From the NCBI GenBank assembly GCA_017455085.1, contig JAFTBT010000073.1, positions 6,473-70,472 of the forward strand: a stretch of 64,000 nt of DNA. The letters run 5' to 3'. The number at the start of each line of letters is the position of its first letter. The first letter of the stretch is position 1. A program made the translations under genes and the position numbers. This document shows, piece by piece, positions 18,471 to 26,919 of this stretch. Under the pieces are notes generated by a model that worked only from the letters and a program-made list of their open reading frames with translations, did not search any database and was not told the origin of the DNA. Source of the DNA: Synergistaceae bacterium. GTDB lineage: Bacteria; Synergistota; Synergistia; Synergistales; Aminobacteriaceae.

Positions 18471-18895
18471 CGAAGAATAATATCTTACTTCACAAGCTGA
18501 CACTCGAAAAATGTCAAGCATTCCACAAACATACATACACACATAATATCTCACTGGTGGAATTCGTTAATGAACATTATCAGAAAAATTTTGTCTTCCC
18601 ACCTCGCTAAACATTCTGCCATGATTCCGTGCAGTTGAACTTATCTCAATGTCTACCACGTTCTAACTCATGACATCAACGCCGTCATGGCCTACTTGGC
18701 ATTCGAAGCTATAGGCCTGCCGCGCACTGAGGCAGAACTCAGTGTAAGCTACTTCGGCTACAATCTGCTATATCTCGACTTCAAGACCCATATATCTACA
18801 GTCTGTGGCGAAAAAATACGGCGTATACATTTCACGTCCCGGCAACGGAATCTGTCACGCTGTCCACGTCGCAAAGTTCGGCAAGCAAGTATAGT
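18471..18895 (+). pseudogene. Aconitase (aconitate hydratase) remnant, frameshifted
   Basis: In one frame from about 18663 the sequence reads LTHDINAVMAYLAFEAIGLP and then RTEAELSVSYFGYN, which follows the aconitase/homoaconitase pattern LTQDATGTMAYLQFEAMG...ELSVSY. At about 18790 the homology jumps to another frame, which reads VAKKYGVYISRPGNGICHAV and then HVAKFGK before a stop at 18891. The aconitase equivalent is VAAKYGIYFSRPGNGICHQV. A possible start is ATG at 18471 (MPFTKNN), with an in-frame stop before the conserved part. The cluster-binding cysteines and everything after are unrecognisable. The gene is clearly dead. Confidence 0.75.
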
Positions 18896-19191
18896 GATGG
18901 CGTTGCTGGCGATGGGGATGCTTCACTTGCTGGACGGTGCTAATCTGCTTAGGCTGCGGAGACTAGAAAGCTGCAATACGCTCCATTCCGTAGGGAGTGA
19001 TCTTCATGATTATCGGCGTAGGAGTCCTTATGCACATAGTTACGATTTCTGCGGAATAGGCTTATTGTTTGAGGCGATGAAGGGCATAATGACGACTCGA
19101 ACGGCCGCAACGATCACGGGAGCATTGGCGGGAATCATGAGACTGTTTAGCTCTGGGCTGGGAGTGCTGGCATATGCTGGGCTGTATGGTA
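18896..19191. other. No gene recognised between the aconitase remnant and the ankyrin gene
   Basis: A plus-strand frame stays open to 19214 and ends in hydrophobic residues (SSGLGVLAYAGLYG), perhaps the tail of another lost gene. It has no recognisable family and no credible start. It ends just before the terminator at 19240. Confidence 0.3.
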
Positions 19192-20172
19192 TCACGATAA
19201 ATATCGGCGCATAAATTTGGCATATGCTTGTGGAAATTGCTCCCCTGACTCATTTTCGGGCCGGGGAGTTTTTGTTGTACGTGAGACTTTCTGAAGCCTG
19301 ATGAATGCATCGGAACGTCTGAGGCTCGTAGTTTTTGGGAGCATACGTGCATAGTCCAGCGCGGTTTTGCCCTCAAAGCTGCGGATATTGGGATCAGCTC
19401 CGGCATCAAGAAGGATATTCACAGCGTCAGGGTTATTATGTAGGACAGCATACATCAGCGGCGTAAATGACGACAAGAAACTATCATGCGCAATGTGTGA
19501 AAGATTAGAGACTCCAAAGGGATCATCTCTGCTCCACTTGATTCTGAAGGCTGAGGGGTCTTCTTGTTCCATAAGCTCCTGTTTTTCTTCACGCGTGAAC
19601 TGGTAGTGAGAGTCTATGTCGCAGCCTGCCTTGAGTAGTGCGTCAATAACTGCTTTGGCGTAAGGGTAGCTTTTGCATTCGAAGGCCGCGAGGTGAAGTG
19701 CGCTGTAGTTGTTGCCGGAGTTCCACACGACTGGGCTGGCTCCTGCGTTGAGAAGCTCAGAGATGACCTGAATATTATTCTTGTTCCTGATTGCGCAGGT
19801 TAAAGGTGTATCGTGGATTGTGTTGCCTGCTGCGGCTGAAGCATTGACCTCGAGTCCGAGTGACAGCAGGTAGCGTATACTTTTAGGGTCATGATTCTTT
19901 GTTGCGGCGGCGTGCAGTGGAGTCATGTACTCAAAATTGTAGTCGTCCTCCCAATAGCCGAAATATGGGTCATCGCTGTCGAAATCGGGGTGTCTCTGAA
20001 CGTTGAAGTCTACGCCGCTGTTTACGGCCTGCTTGAGCTGCTGGGGTGAGGCTGTTTCTGCGAGGGTGATTGCTCTGGAAACTACTAGCTGTTCTGCTTG
20101 AGTGACTGCTTCAGCCCCGTGAACTGTACACAAAGCCACAATCACTATTAATATCCCAATGTTATGTCTCAT
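19192..20172 (-). CDS. Exported ankyrin-repeat protein
   Basis: This 326-aa protein has a signal peptide (residues 1-22, ending VHGAEA), so it is probably periplasmic or outer-surface. About five ankyrin repeats run from residue 80 to 300 (TPLHAAATKN, TPLTCAIRNK, SALHLAAFEC, TPLMYAVLHN, KTALDYARML), several ending LLxAGAxxN. Ankyrin repeats bind proteins; no enzyme domain is seen. Its start is 13 bases after the stop of the HtrA-like protease, so the two are very likely cotranscribed. The last 25 or so codons overlap a hairpin that looks like the terminator of the decayed gene opposite, so the natural C-terminus may have been altered. Confidence 0.85.
   Translation of the reverse strand: MRHNIGILIVIVALCTVHGAEAVTQAEQLVVSRAITLAETASPQQLKQAVNSGVDFNVQRHPDFDSDDPYFGYWEDDYNFEYMTPLHAAATKNHDPKSIRYLLSLGLEVNASAAAGNTIHDTPLTCAIRNKNNIQVISELLNAGASPVVWNSGNNYSALHLAAFECKSYPYAKAVIDALLKAGCDIDSHYQFTREEKQELMEQEDPSAFRIKWSRDDPFGVSNLSHIAHDSFLSSFTPLMYAVLHNNPDAVNILLDAGADPNIRSFEGKTALDYARMLPKTTSLRRSDAFIRLQKVSRTTKTPRPENESGEQFPQAYAKFMRRYLS
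19240..19273 (+). terminator. Rho-independent terminator (plus strand), inside the ankyrin gene's 3' end
   Basis: CTCCCC pairs with GGGGAG, followed by TTTTT on the plus strand. No intact plus-strand gene precedes it; it probably belonged to the lost gene(s) of the decay zone. Confidence 0.6.
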
Positions 20173-20185
20173 AGTTTGAGCCTCC

Positions 20186-21709
20186 TTATCGTATACGTAG
20201 GTGTTTCTTCACTGCTTTCATCAAAATATCCGCTCTGCTTCCGTTTTTAGGAATCCTAAAGGTATATTCATTCTCAGGCTTGATATAATCCCTCGCAATA
20301 GACCCATCAAGGCAGTAATTTATCGTCCTCAAGTGCAGATACTTGTTCTCCCTGAAATTCGCTACATATAGCAGCACACATACTCCTAAATCTGTGCCAT
20401 AAGGTACACGAAAATGTGAGTCCCTGCGCATTTTGGCCTTTGCTTTCTCTGTCGGCAACCATAGTGCTATGAATGCAGTATCCTGTGTATTCCTGTCGTA
20501 GAATATCTCGTCCGTGTAAAGGTACATCTCGTACTCGTCATCTCTGCGGACAAATATCGCTCCCGGTACGCTGTCGTTGTAGTCTGGAGTTCGCGGAAGC
20601 TGTGGAGTTTTGGGAGGCTGGGGGCTCGGTACAGCCTTAGGCTTGACATGTTGCGTGAATGCTCTTGCGGGTTTGGTGATTGCACTGCTCAGGAAACGGC
20701 TTAACACCGTAGGAGCAACAGCAAAGTTCAGATTTTGTGTCTCAGTGTCCGGATCTTTCCATGTCGTCATGCCTATAACTTCGCCATGAAGATTTATCAC
20801 TGCTCCTCCACTTGAGCCGGGAGATACTGAAGCTGTGAACTGTACCCACAAAACATTGTCAACTTCTCTGACTGCGGAGACAATGCCATTAGAAACAGTG
20901 TTATCATAAATACGATTTTGGCCTGCCGGGTTGCCTATAGCTATAACTGCCTCGCCCTGTCTGGGAAGTGTATTGCTGACTCTCAAGAACTGCACAGATT
21001 TTTGCGGGTCTACTTTCAGCAGTGCCATATCCCTCACTGAATCATAGTCCTTCACAAGTGCGCTGAGAGTTATTCCGTCATTAGTGGTTACGTAGATGAT
21101 CCCTGCGCCGTCTATCACGTGATGATTGGTGAGAATGTCTCCGCCTGCACTCACGAAGAATCCGCTGCCCGTGCTTTTGTCAGTCTGTATAAACACCATA
21201 GACGGCATAACCTGCTCAACCAGTGCTGCATAATCCGCCGGAGGGGTAATGACTGGAGGAGGAGTCTGCTGCTGTGATTTTTCGCGGTCTCTACTGAGTT
21301 CCTGAAACCTCTGCAGCAAATCATTGTATTGCTGGTATGGAATGCCTTCTATTTTCGGGGGCTGTACACTGTCCGTGTGAATCTTATACACGAAATACAT
21401 CACCCCTCCAAAGCTCAGCAGAAACACTCCCGCCATCAGCACAGCCAGCTTCATGAACAGCCCTTCATGCTTTTCGTGATGCCTATTCTGCGGAGGGGAT
21501 TCATGTTCTTTCTGCTCATCGTATTCACCATATTCAGGACTCGCATACAGGTCAAGCAGAATCTCACACGCTTCATTCACCTTTGCCCGCATCTCCAGAG
21601 AATCCCCGCACTCCGAAAGTTTTGCATTATACTTATTCTCCAGCAGCTCAACCGTAAAATCATCATCTAGAGATATTCCCAGACATTCACACGCTTCTTC
21701 AGGTGTCAT
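20186..21709 (-). CDS. Membrane-anchored HtrA-like serine protease with J-like N-terminal segment
   Basis: This 507-aa protein has an N-terminal cytosolic segment (1-70) whose spacing recalls a J-type helix bundle (TPEEACECLGI, ENKYNAKL, VNEACEIL) but lacks the HPD motif. One transmembrane helix lies at about 86-108. A trypsin-like S1C domain (about 160-345) shows the full triad: His197 in LTNHHVID, Asp227 in RDMALLKV, and Ser300 in SPGSSGGAV. No PDZ domain follows. Instead there is a Pro-rich linker and a C-terminal domain of about 120 residues that I do not recognise. The exported ankyrin protein is directly downstream and may be partner or substrate (inference). Confidence 0.8.
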   Translation of the reverse strand: MTPEEACECLGISLDDDFTVELLENKYNAKLSECGDSLEMRAKVNEACEILLDLYASPEYGEYDEQKEHESPPQNRHHEKHEGLFMKLAVLMAGVFLLSFGGVMYFVYKIHTDSVQPPKIEGIPYQQYNDLLQRFQELSRDREKSQQQTPPPVITPPADYAALVEQVMPSMVFIQTDKSTGSGFFVSAGGDILTNHHVIDGAGIIYVTTNDGITLSALVKDYDSVRDMALLKVDPQKSVQFLRVSNTLPRQGEAVIAIGNPAGQNRIYDNTVSNGIVSAVREVDNVLWVQFTASVSPGSSGGAVINLHGEVIGMTTWKDPDTETQNLNFAVAPTVLSRFLSSAITKPARAFTQHVKPKAVPSPQPPKTPQLPRTPDYNDSVPGAIFVRRDDEYEMYLYTDEIFYDRNTQDTAFIALWLPTEKAKAKMRRDSHFRVPYGTDLGVCVLLYVANFRENKYLHLRTINYCLDGSIARDYIKPENEYTFRIPKNGSRADILMKAVKKHLRIR

Positions 21710-21846
21710 AAACTATTCACTCTTTCACAAAATGGGATAGCTTATTATAGCCGATAGAAATACTCTGTAGATTTTCACATACCCAGTCTAAAATATGCAC
21801 TAATTCATTTCCCAACAAAATCTATATTTCAGGAGGAAAAGCATTC

Positions 21847-22848
21847 ATGAAAAAGTTTGCGTTATCTCTCGTTGTTGTCATGCTACTCGCAGCATGTGCT
21901 TTCGGTGCTGAGACCGTCAAGGCCTACACCACTATGGAGGAACCCCTCGCAAAAGCACTCTTTGACGCTTTCGAGGCAGATACCGGCATCAAAGTCGAAT
22001 GGGTACGTCTCTCCGGAGGTGAAGCCATCGCCAGACTCGAAGCAGAACGCGCCAACCCTCAAGCCTCTATCTGGGTCGGAGGTGTCGGAACTCAGCACAT
22101 TGAGGCAAAACTTCGCGGCCTGTCCACTCCATACCGTTCACGCGTCGCAAACTCCATCCCCTCACGCTACAGAGACCCCGATAATTACTGGACAGGACTC
22201 TACGTCGGACCTATAGCCTTCTGCATGAACACCGAACGCGCAAAAGAACTCGGACTCACCATGCCGAAAAGCTGGGCAGACCTCATCAAGCCCGAATACG
22301 CAAAGAAAGTTCGTGTAGCCCATCCCAGCACTTCAGGAACTGCCTACAACATGATCACTACGGTCATACGCATCAACGGCGGCGATGAGGACAAAGCATT
22401 CGCGTACTTCAAGGAGCTGGCCAAGTCAGTCGAGCAGTTCACGCGTTCAGGCTCAGCACCCGGAAAGAGCTGCGCACTCGGCGAAATTCCGATAGCTATC
22501 GGCTACCTTCACGATCAGGTCAAACTTCAGAGGGAAGGCGCGAAAATCGAGATAGTCATTCCGGAGGACGGTACAGGCTTCGAGACAGCATCAATGTCGA
22601 TTCTGAAGGACGGCCCAGATCCGCTGAACGCCAAGAAGCTCTACGACTGGGTACTCGGCCAGAAAGCTATGGACATCATCGCGAAGTGGTACGTTATCCC
22701 GCTGTCGAAACTAGCTACTGCCACTAACACAGGATTCTCGCTCGACAACATGAACCTCGTGAATCAGGACGACCAGTGGGACGCTGCCAACAAGGAGAGA
22801 TTATTAGCCCGCTGGAATCAGGAAATTTCCACCTTCAGCGAAAAGTAG
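21847..22848 (+). CDS. ABC transporter substrate-binding lipoprotein, ferric-iron type (FbpA/FutA-like)
   Basis: This 333-aa binding protein belongs to the family that delivers Fe3+ (or related anions/phosphonates) to FbpBC-type importers. The N-terminus MKKFALSLVVVMLLAAC ends in a lipobox (LAAC), so it is probably lipidated at Cys17. Family features include VKAYTTMEEPLAKALFDAFE, IWVGGVGTQHIEAK, AHPSTSGTAYN and FTRSGSAPGKS. GGAGG lies 10 bases before the ATG. A weak terminator separates it from the rest of the operon, which would favour excess binding protein over permease. Iron is inferred from family; no Fur box was seen upstream. Confidence 0.85.
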   Translation: MKKFALSLVVVMLLAACAFGAETVKAYTTMEEPLAKALFDAFEADTGIKVEWVRLSGGEAIARLEAERANPQASIWVGGVGTQHIEAKLRGLSTPYRSRVANSIPSRYRDPDNYWTGLYVGPIAFCMNTERAKELGLTMPKSWADLIKPEYAKKVRVAHPSTSGTAYNMITTVIRINGGDEDKAFAYFKELAKSVEQFTRSGSAPGKSCALGEIPIAIGYLHDQVKLQREGAKIEIVIPEDGTGFETASMSILKDGPDPLNAKKLYDWVLGQKAMDIIAKWYVIPLSKLATATNTGFSLDNMNLVNQDDQWDAANKERLLARWNQEISTFSEK

Positions 22849-22861
22849 CCCGAAATTCTCA

Positions 22862-22896
22862 AGCCTCCCGTTGTTCATGATGGGGGGCTGTTTTGT
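22862..22896 (+). terminator. Weak intercistronic terminator within the iron ABC operon
   Basis: AGCCTCCC pairs with GGGGGGCT (one G-T), with a loop of about 12 bases, then GTTTTG, a poor U-tract. It probably lets part of the transcription continue into the membrane genes. Confidence 0.6.
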
Positions 22897-22913
22897 ATTC
22901 AGGATGAGAAAAA

Positions 22914-23405
22914 ATGAACGAAAACGTTACACCTTTGGGCTTGAAGTGGCACAAATTCATGATCTACTTTTCCTTGTGGATAGGTGCAGTCGTATGTGTT
23001 GTGTGGTCTATAACATTCTTCACCGGTTCAGTTTACGGTAAAGTTGGAAGACGCTTCTATCAGATTTTCCCGGCCATGCAGTGGGTTGATATTGCTTATG
23101 GTGCGGTATTGATTGCCATTGCTGTGTATCATATTTACACGAGATTTCAGTTAGCTGGTTTCAGGAAAGATGCATCCAGAAAGTTGACGATCATGTATGT
23201 TGCAATGATTGTTGCTGCTGCGGCTTATACATTATGTTCTGCAGTGATTCTTACTGTTCAGTTAATCAAATTAGGCTATCCAGATGACGCTGAAAAAATA
23301 TGGGGCTTTGTCGGGCAATCTTTTTGGCAGCTGCTTCCAACACTAATCATGTTGCTGGTCAACAAAAAGTATTATGGCAAACGCAAGGATTTATTTGTGA
23401 ATTAA
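22914..23405 (+). CDS. Small four-helix membrane protein of unknown function
   Basis: This 163-aa protein has four predicted transmembrane helices at about residues 17-38, 55-76, 92-118 and 130-148, and basic loops (RFQLAGFRKDASRK). I do not recognise the family. It lies between the binding-protein and permease genes of an iron-type ABC importer and in the same direction, so it may be an accessory subunit. Its base composition looks more A+T-rich than its neighbours. Start ATG at 22914, without a strong ribosome-binding site (ATGAGAAAA). Confidence 0.65.
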   Translation: MNENVTPLGLKWHKFMIYFSLWIGAVVCVVWSITFFTGSVYGKVGRRFYQIFPAMQWVDIAYGAVLIAIAVYHIYTRFQLAGFRKDASRKLTIMYVAMIVAAAAYTLCSAVILTVQLIKLGYPDDAEKIWGFVGQSFWQLLPTLIMLLVNKKYYGKRKDLFVN

Positions 23406-23428
23406 TTCAACAGTAAGGAGGTATTTAT

Positions 23429-25633
23429 GTGAATAAACGATTCATCAATTTCCTGTTGACGATGCTGTTCGTGGTGCTTGTGGGATTCTGGATATACACC
23501 AGCGTCCGTGACGAGTTCCTCAAGCAGTCGAGATCCGCCCAGCGCAGAACTGTCGAGACCGTCGCGGCAGGTTACCCTTCAGGCGAAGACGACATCACCG
23601 AGTGGCTGAAGCGTCTTGCTGAGGACTCCAACGAGTACACTGTGGCACTAGTCCCGGAAATCCCCATGCCCGGCGAAAAGTTAGAGTCATCACCCAAAGG
23701 CGACTCTGACCTCGCAAAACTCACTGAAGACTCCGCGCTTGATCCGGAGTTCGCAAAAGGCTTCGACAATGCCGCGTACGAAGAGATCTACAGGAGCGTC
23801 AAAAGCTGGAAGGTAGGCGCAAAAGAAGATCAAGCTATATTCTTCGCTCCGGCTGTCGACATGAAGACTCACGACATCGAGGGTGCATTAGTTTTCGCGT
23901 TCAGCACCGAAGGAGAACAGGGCTTTATGCGGATGATGAACACCCTGTTTTTCGGAGCGTTTGTACTCTTCGCTGTGGTGATATGGCAGCTCATGATGAG
24001 CAAGGATCCCATTGTAGGCTTTGCACTTGCGGGGCTGTTCCTGATGACGTTGACGTTCGTAGCATATCCGTTATTCGAGGCATTACGACTCTCATTCCTA
24101 GAGAACGGAAAATTTTCGCTCGGTGTCTGGAAAACTATCCTCAACTCCGAAGGCTATATGTCTGCACTCTGGGGAAGCCTCAAGTTAGGCTGCTGGACTG
24201 CAACGTTTTCGACTCTGGTGGGATTCCTGTTTGCGTTCGTAGTAGCGCGGACTAATGCCCCCTGCAAAAAACTCATCTCAACAATGGGAGTACTGCCTGT
24301 GATTTCGCCGCCTTTCTCGCTGACACTGTCGATAATCCTGCTTTTCGGGAACAACGGACTATTCACGAGGTGGCTTCGTGTTATCGGGCTGAACTTCACG
24401 ATATACGGTCTGCCTGGTCTTGTGCTTGTGCAGACGATGGGAATGTTCCCTATAGCGTTTTTGACGTTGTCTGGGGTCTTGCAGGCAATAGACTCAACTT
24501 TTGAGGAGGCCTCACTGAATCTCTCTGCTACACGTTTCCAGACATTCAGCAAGATCACTCTTCCGCTGGCTGTACCGGGACTGCTGAGTGCGTGGCTGTT
24601 GGTGTTCACGACATCACTGGCGGACTTCGCGAATCCGTTGCTCTTGGCCGGAGACCTGAGAGTCTTATCGCTGGAGAGCTACATAGAAGTTACCGGCATG
24701 AACAGACTCGGACATGGAGCGGCGTTGTCGATATTGTTATTACTCCCAACATTGACGGCGTTTTTGGCGCAAAGATTCTGGGTGGCGAAGAAATCATACG
24801 TAACAGTTACGGGCAAACCTTCAGGGAGAATCACGGAGCTCACGACTCCGATAGTCCGGCGAATCTTGACGGGAATAATTTTCGCGATAGTGATCTTCCT
24901 CGTGATGCTGTACGGGACGATTTTTGCGGGGTGCTTCGTGAAGAATTGGGGCATAGACTACACGTTCAGCCTTGAGAATATCACTGAGGCGATTACGCGG
25001 TCAACTGATGCGCTGTTCGACACTGTGACGTTGGCGGCGATAGCTACACCGATTGCAGGGATAGTTGCGATGATTGCGGCGTTGTTGATAGTCCGGAGGA
25101 AGTTTCACGGAAAGAGGCTGCTGGAGATGCTGTTGATGACTCCGTTTGCGTTGCCCGGGACGTTGCTCGGCATAAGCTACATACTTGCGTTCAACCATGC
25201 GCCTATAATTCTTGTGGGGACAGCGGCGATAATCATCATCAACTATGTGATTCGTGAGCTGCCTGTAGGAATCGAGGGAGGTATAGCGTCGTTGAGGCAG
25301 ATAGACCCGTCAATCGAGGAAGCAGCTACGGACTTGGGAGCGGATCAGGCTACGGTGTTCAAGAGCATAGTGCTGCCGCTGGTGAGGCCGGCGTTTTTGT
25401 CGAGCCTGTCGTATACGTTTGTGAGGTCGATGACTGCGGTGAGTGCGGTGATATTCTTGATCTCTGCGAAGTGGTATCACATAACGGTGCTGATCTATAA
25501 CTTCTCGGAGAACTTGAGGTTTGGACTGGCGAGTGTGTTATCGACAGTGTTGATAATAATCGTGTTTGGTGCATTCGGGATCATGAGGCTGTTAGTGAGG
25601 GAGAATGCGAACCTGACGAAGAATGTAACGTGA
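23429..25633 (+). CDS. ABC transporter permease, fused double module (FbpB-like)
   Basis: This 734-aa inner-membrane permease has two BPD_transp_1 modules in one chain. Each has an EAA loop that docks the ATPase: EEASLNLSATRFQTFSKITLPLA and EEAATDLGADQATVFKSIVLPLV. Unlike the usual FbpB it starts with one transmembrane helix (about 7-25) and an extracytoplasmic domain of about 130 residues before the next helix at about 170. The GTG start is preceded by AAGGAGGT. It sits between the small membrane protein and the ATPase gene. The extra N-terminal domain is unexplained and may be a docking or sensing part. Confidence 0.88.
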   Translation: MNKRFINFLLTMLFVVLVGFWIYTSVRDEFLKQSRSAQRRTVETVAAGYPSGEDDITEWLKRLAEDSNEYTVALVPEIPMPGEKLESSPKGDSDLAKLTEDSALDPEFAKGFDNAAYEEIYRSVKSWKVGAKEDQAIFFAPAVDMKTHDIEGALVFAFSTEGEQGFMRMMNTLFFGAFVLFAVVIWQLMMSKDPIVGFALAGLFLMTLTFVAYPLFEALRLSFLENGKFSLGVWKTILNSEGYMSALWGSLKLGCWTATFSTLVGFLFAFVVARTNAPCKKLISTMGVLPVISPPFSLTLSIILLFGNNGLFTRWLRVIGLNFTIYGLPGLVLVQTMGMFPIAFLTLSGVLQAIDSTFEEASLNLSATRFQTFSKITLPLAVPGLLSAWLLVFTTSLADFANPLLLAGDLRVLSLESYIEVTGMNRLGHGAALSILLLLPTLTAFLAQRFWVAKKSYVTVTGKPSGRITELTTPIVRRILTGIIFAIVIFLVMLYGTIFAGCFVKNWGIDYTFSLENITEAITRSTDALFDTVTLAAIATPIAGIVAMIAALLIVRRKFHGKRLLEMLLMTPFALPGTLLGISYILAFNHAPIILVGTAAIIIINYVIRELPVGIEGGIASLRQIDPSIEEAATDLGADQATVFKSIVLPLVRPAFLSSLSYTFVRSMTAVSAVIFLISAKWYHITVLIYNFSENLRFGLASVLSTVLIIIVFGAFGIMRLLVRENANLTKNVT

Positions 25634-25654
25634 TATAGAAAGGAGTAATCATAA

Positions 25655-26761
25655 TTGGCAAACACTAAATCAAAGTCAGTAACCTTTGAGAACATAAAGA
25701 AAATTTTCCGTGACCCACAGTCCGGCCAAGACGTCGCTGCTGTCGCCGGAGTATCCTTCAGACTCGAACCCGGTGAACTCGTCACCCTCTTGGGGCCTTC
25801 CGGCTGCGGCAAGTCCACAATCCTGCGTATGCTCTCCGGTTTTGAGCAGCCCACTTCAGGCAGAATCCTCATCGGCGATAATGACGTAACTAGCACACCC
25901 CCCAACAAACGCGATACTGCTATGGTCTTCCAGAGCTACGGCCTGTTCCCTCACATGAACGTTGCAGAAAATGTCGGCTACCGTCTCAAGCTCCGCAAAG
26001 TCCCACAGAAGGACATTGACGAGAAAGTCCAGCGTTTTCTGGAGATGGTCGGACTCGGACAGATGGGCAAACGTCCACCGTCAAGACTCTCCGGAGGCCA
26101 GCAGCAACGAGTCGCATTAGCACGAAGCCTGATAGTTGAGCCGTCAGTGCTTTTGCTGGATGAGCCTTTGAGCAATCTGGACGCGTTACTCCGTGAACAA
26201 ATGCGCGTGGAAATCCGCAGGCTGCAAAAGTCTCTGGGAATCACTGCTATGTACGTGACTCATGACCGCGTGGAAGCTATGAGTCTCTCGGACAGAATCA
26301 TAGTGATGAAGCTCGGACACATCATCCAGATCGGGACACCCAGCGATATTTATCGTGATCCTGTAGATACTTTTGTGGCTGGATTTGTGGGGAAAGTAGC
26401 GTTTTTCCCGTGCGAGGTCAAAGGAATCGATGAGGCATGCCATGTCGAAGTGAAGGGCCAGAGATTCACAGCTCCACGCTGGTCCGACAAGCTCAACCCC
26501 GGCGACAAAGCTCTAGTTATGGCGCGACCGGAGTCTCTCTCGATTGGTGAGGCAGGTGCAGGCGTTGAGGACGGCATAGTTACGGCGAATATATATCTGG
26601 GCAACAGCGTAGAAACTTGGGTCAAAACTGACTTGGGGAACGTGTTAGTGCAGATAGACAACCCTGATGTGAAAAAAATCTTTGCTGAAGGGGAGAATGT
26701 ATCGCTGTCGTTTGATCCAGCACTGACGAAAGTACTCGTTGACGACTTGGATGCGCAATAG
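25655..26761 (+). CDS. ABC transporter ATP-binding protein, ferric-iron type (FbpC-like)
   Basis: This cytosolic ATPase powers the iron-type importer. It has Walker A (LLGPSGCGKST), the Q-loop (VFQSYGLFPHM), the signature LSGGQQQRVALARSL, Walker B with D-loop (LLLDEPLSNLDALL) and the switch His (YVTHDRVEAM). A C-terminal TOBE-like domain follows at about 280-360. The start is TTG at 25655, preceded by AAGGAG. The last codons and stop are duplicated downstream as part of a 44-base direct repeat. Confidence 0.92.
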   Translation: MANTKSKSVTFENIKKIFRDPQSGQDVAAVAGVSFRLEPGELVTLLGPSGCGKSTILRMLSGFEQPTSGRILIGDNDVTSTPPNKRDTAMVFQSYGLFPHMNVAENVGYRLKLRKVPQKDIDEKVQRFLEMVGLGQMGKRPPSRLSGGQQQRVALARSLIVEPSVLLLDEPLSNLDALLREQMRVEIRRLQKSLGITAMYVTHDRVEAMSLSDRIIVMKLGHIIQIGTPSDIYRDPVDTFVAGFVGKVAFFPCEVKGIDEACHVEVKGQRFTAPRWSDKLNPGDKALVMARPESLSIGEAGAGVEDGIVTANIYLGNSVETWVKTDLGNVLVQIDNPDVKKIFAEGENVSLSFDPALTKVLVDDLDAQ

Positions 26762-26850
26762 TCTCTGTCAGGACAAACGTACCTGCGTAAAACCAATAGG
26801 CAGCTCTGGATGCGCAATAGTCTCTGTCAGAACAAACATACCTGCGTAAA
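26748..26850. repeat. 44-bp direct repeat at the end of the fbpC-like gene
   Basis: 26748-26791 and 26807-26850 are identical except for two G/A changes. The first copy holds the last codons and stop of the ATPase gene; the second lies in the intergenic space. The offset is 59 bases. Confidence 0.9.
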
Positions 26851-26871
26851 TCCCAGCAGGCATAGCGGCAA

Positions 26872-26912
26872 AAATATACCGGGTAGAGTCTCAAAATCTC
26901 CGCCCGGTTTTA
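26872..26912. terminator. Bidirectional terminator between the iron ABC operon and the M50 gene
   Basis: ACCGGG (26878-26883) pairs with CCCGGT (26903-26908), with partial inner pairing. On the minus strand it is followed by ATATTTTTG, on the plus strand by TTTTA. It serves both converging transcripts, better for the minus strand. Confidence 0.65.
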
Positions 26913-26919
26913 CTGTCTG

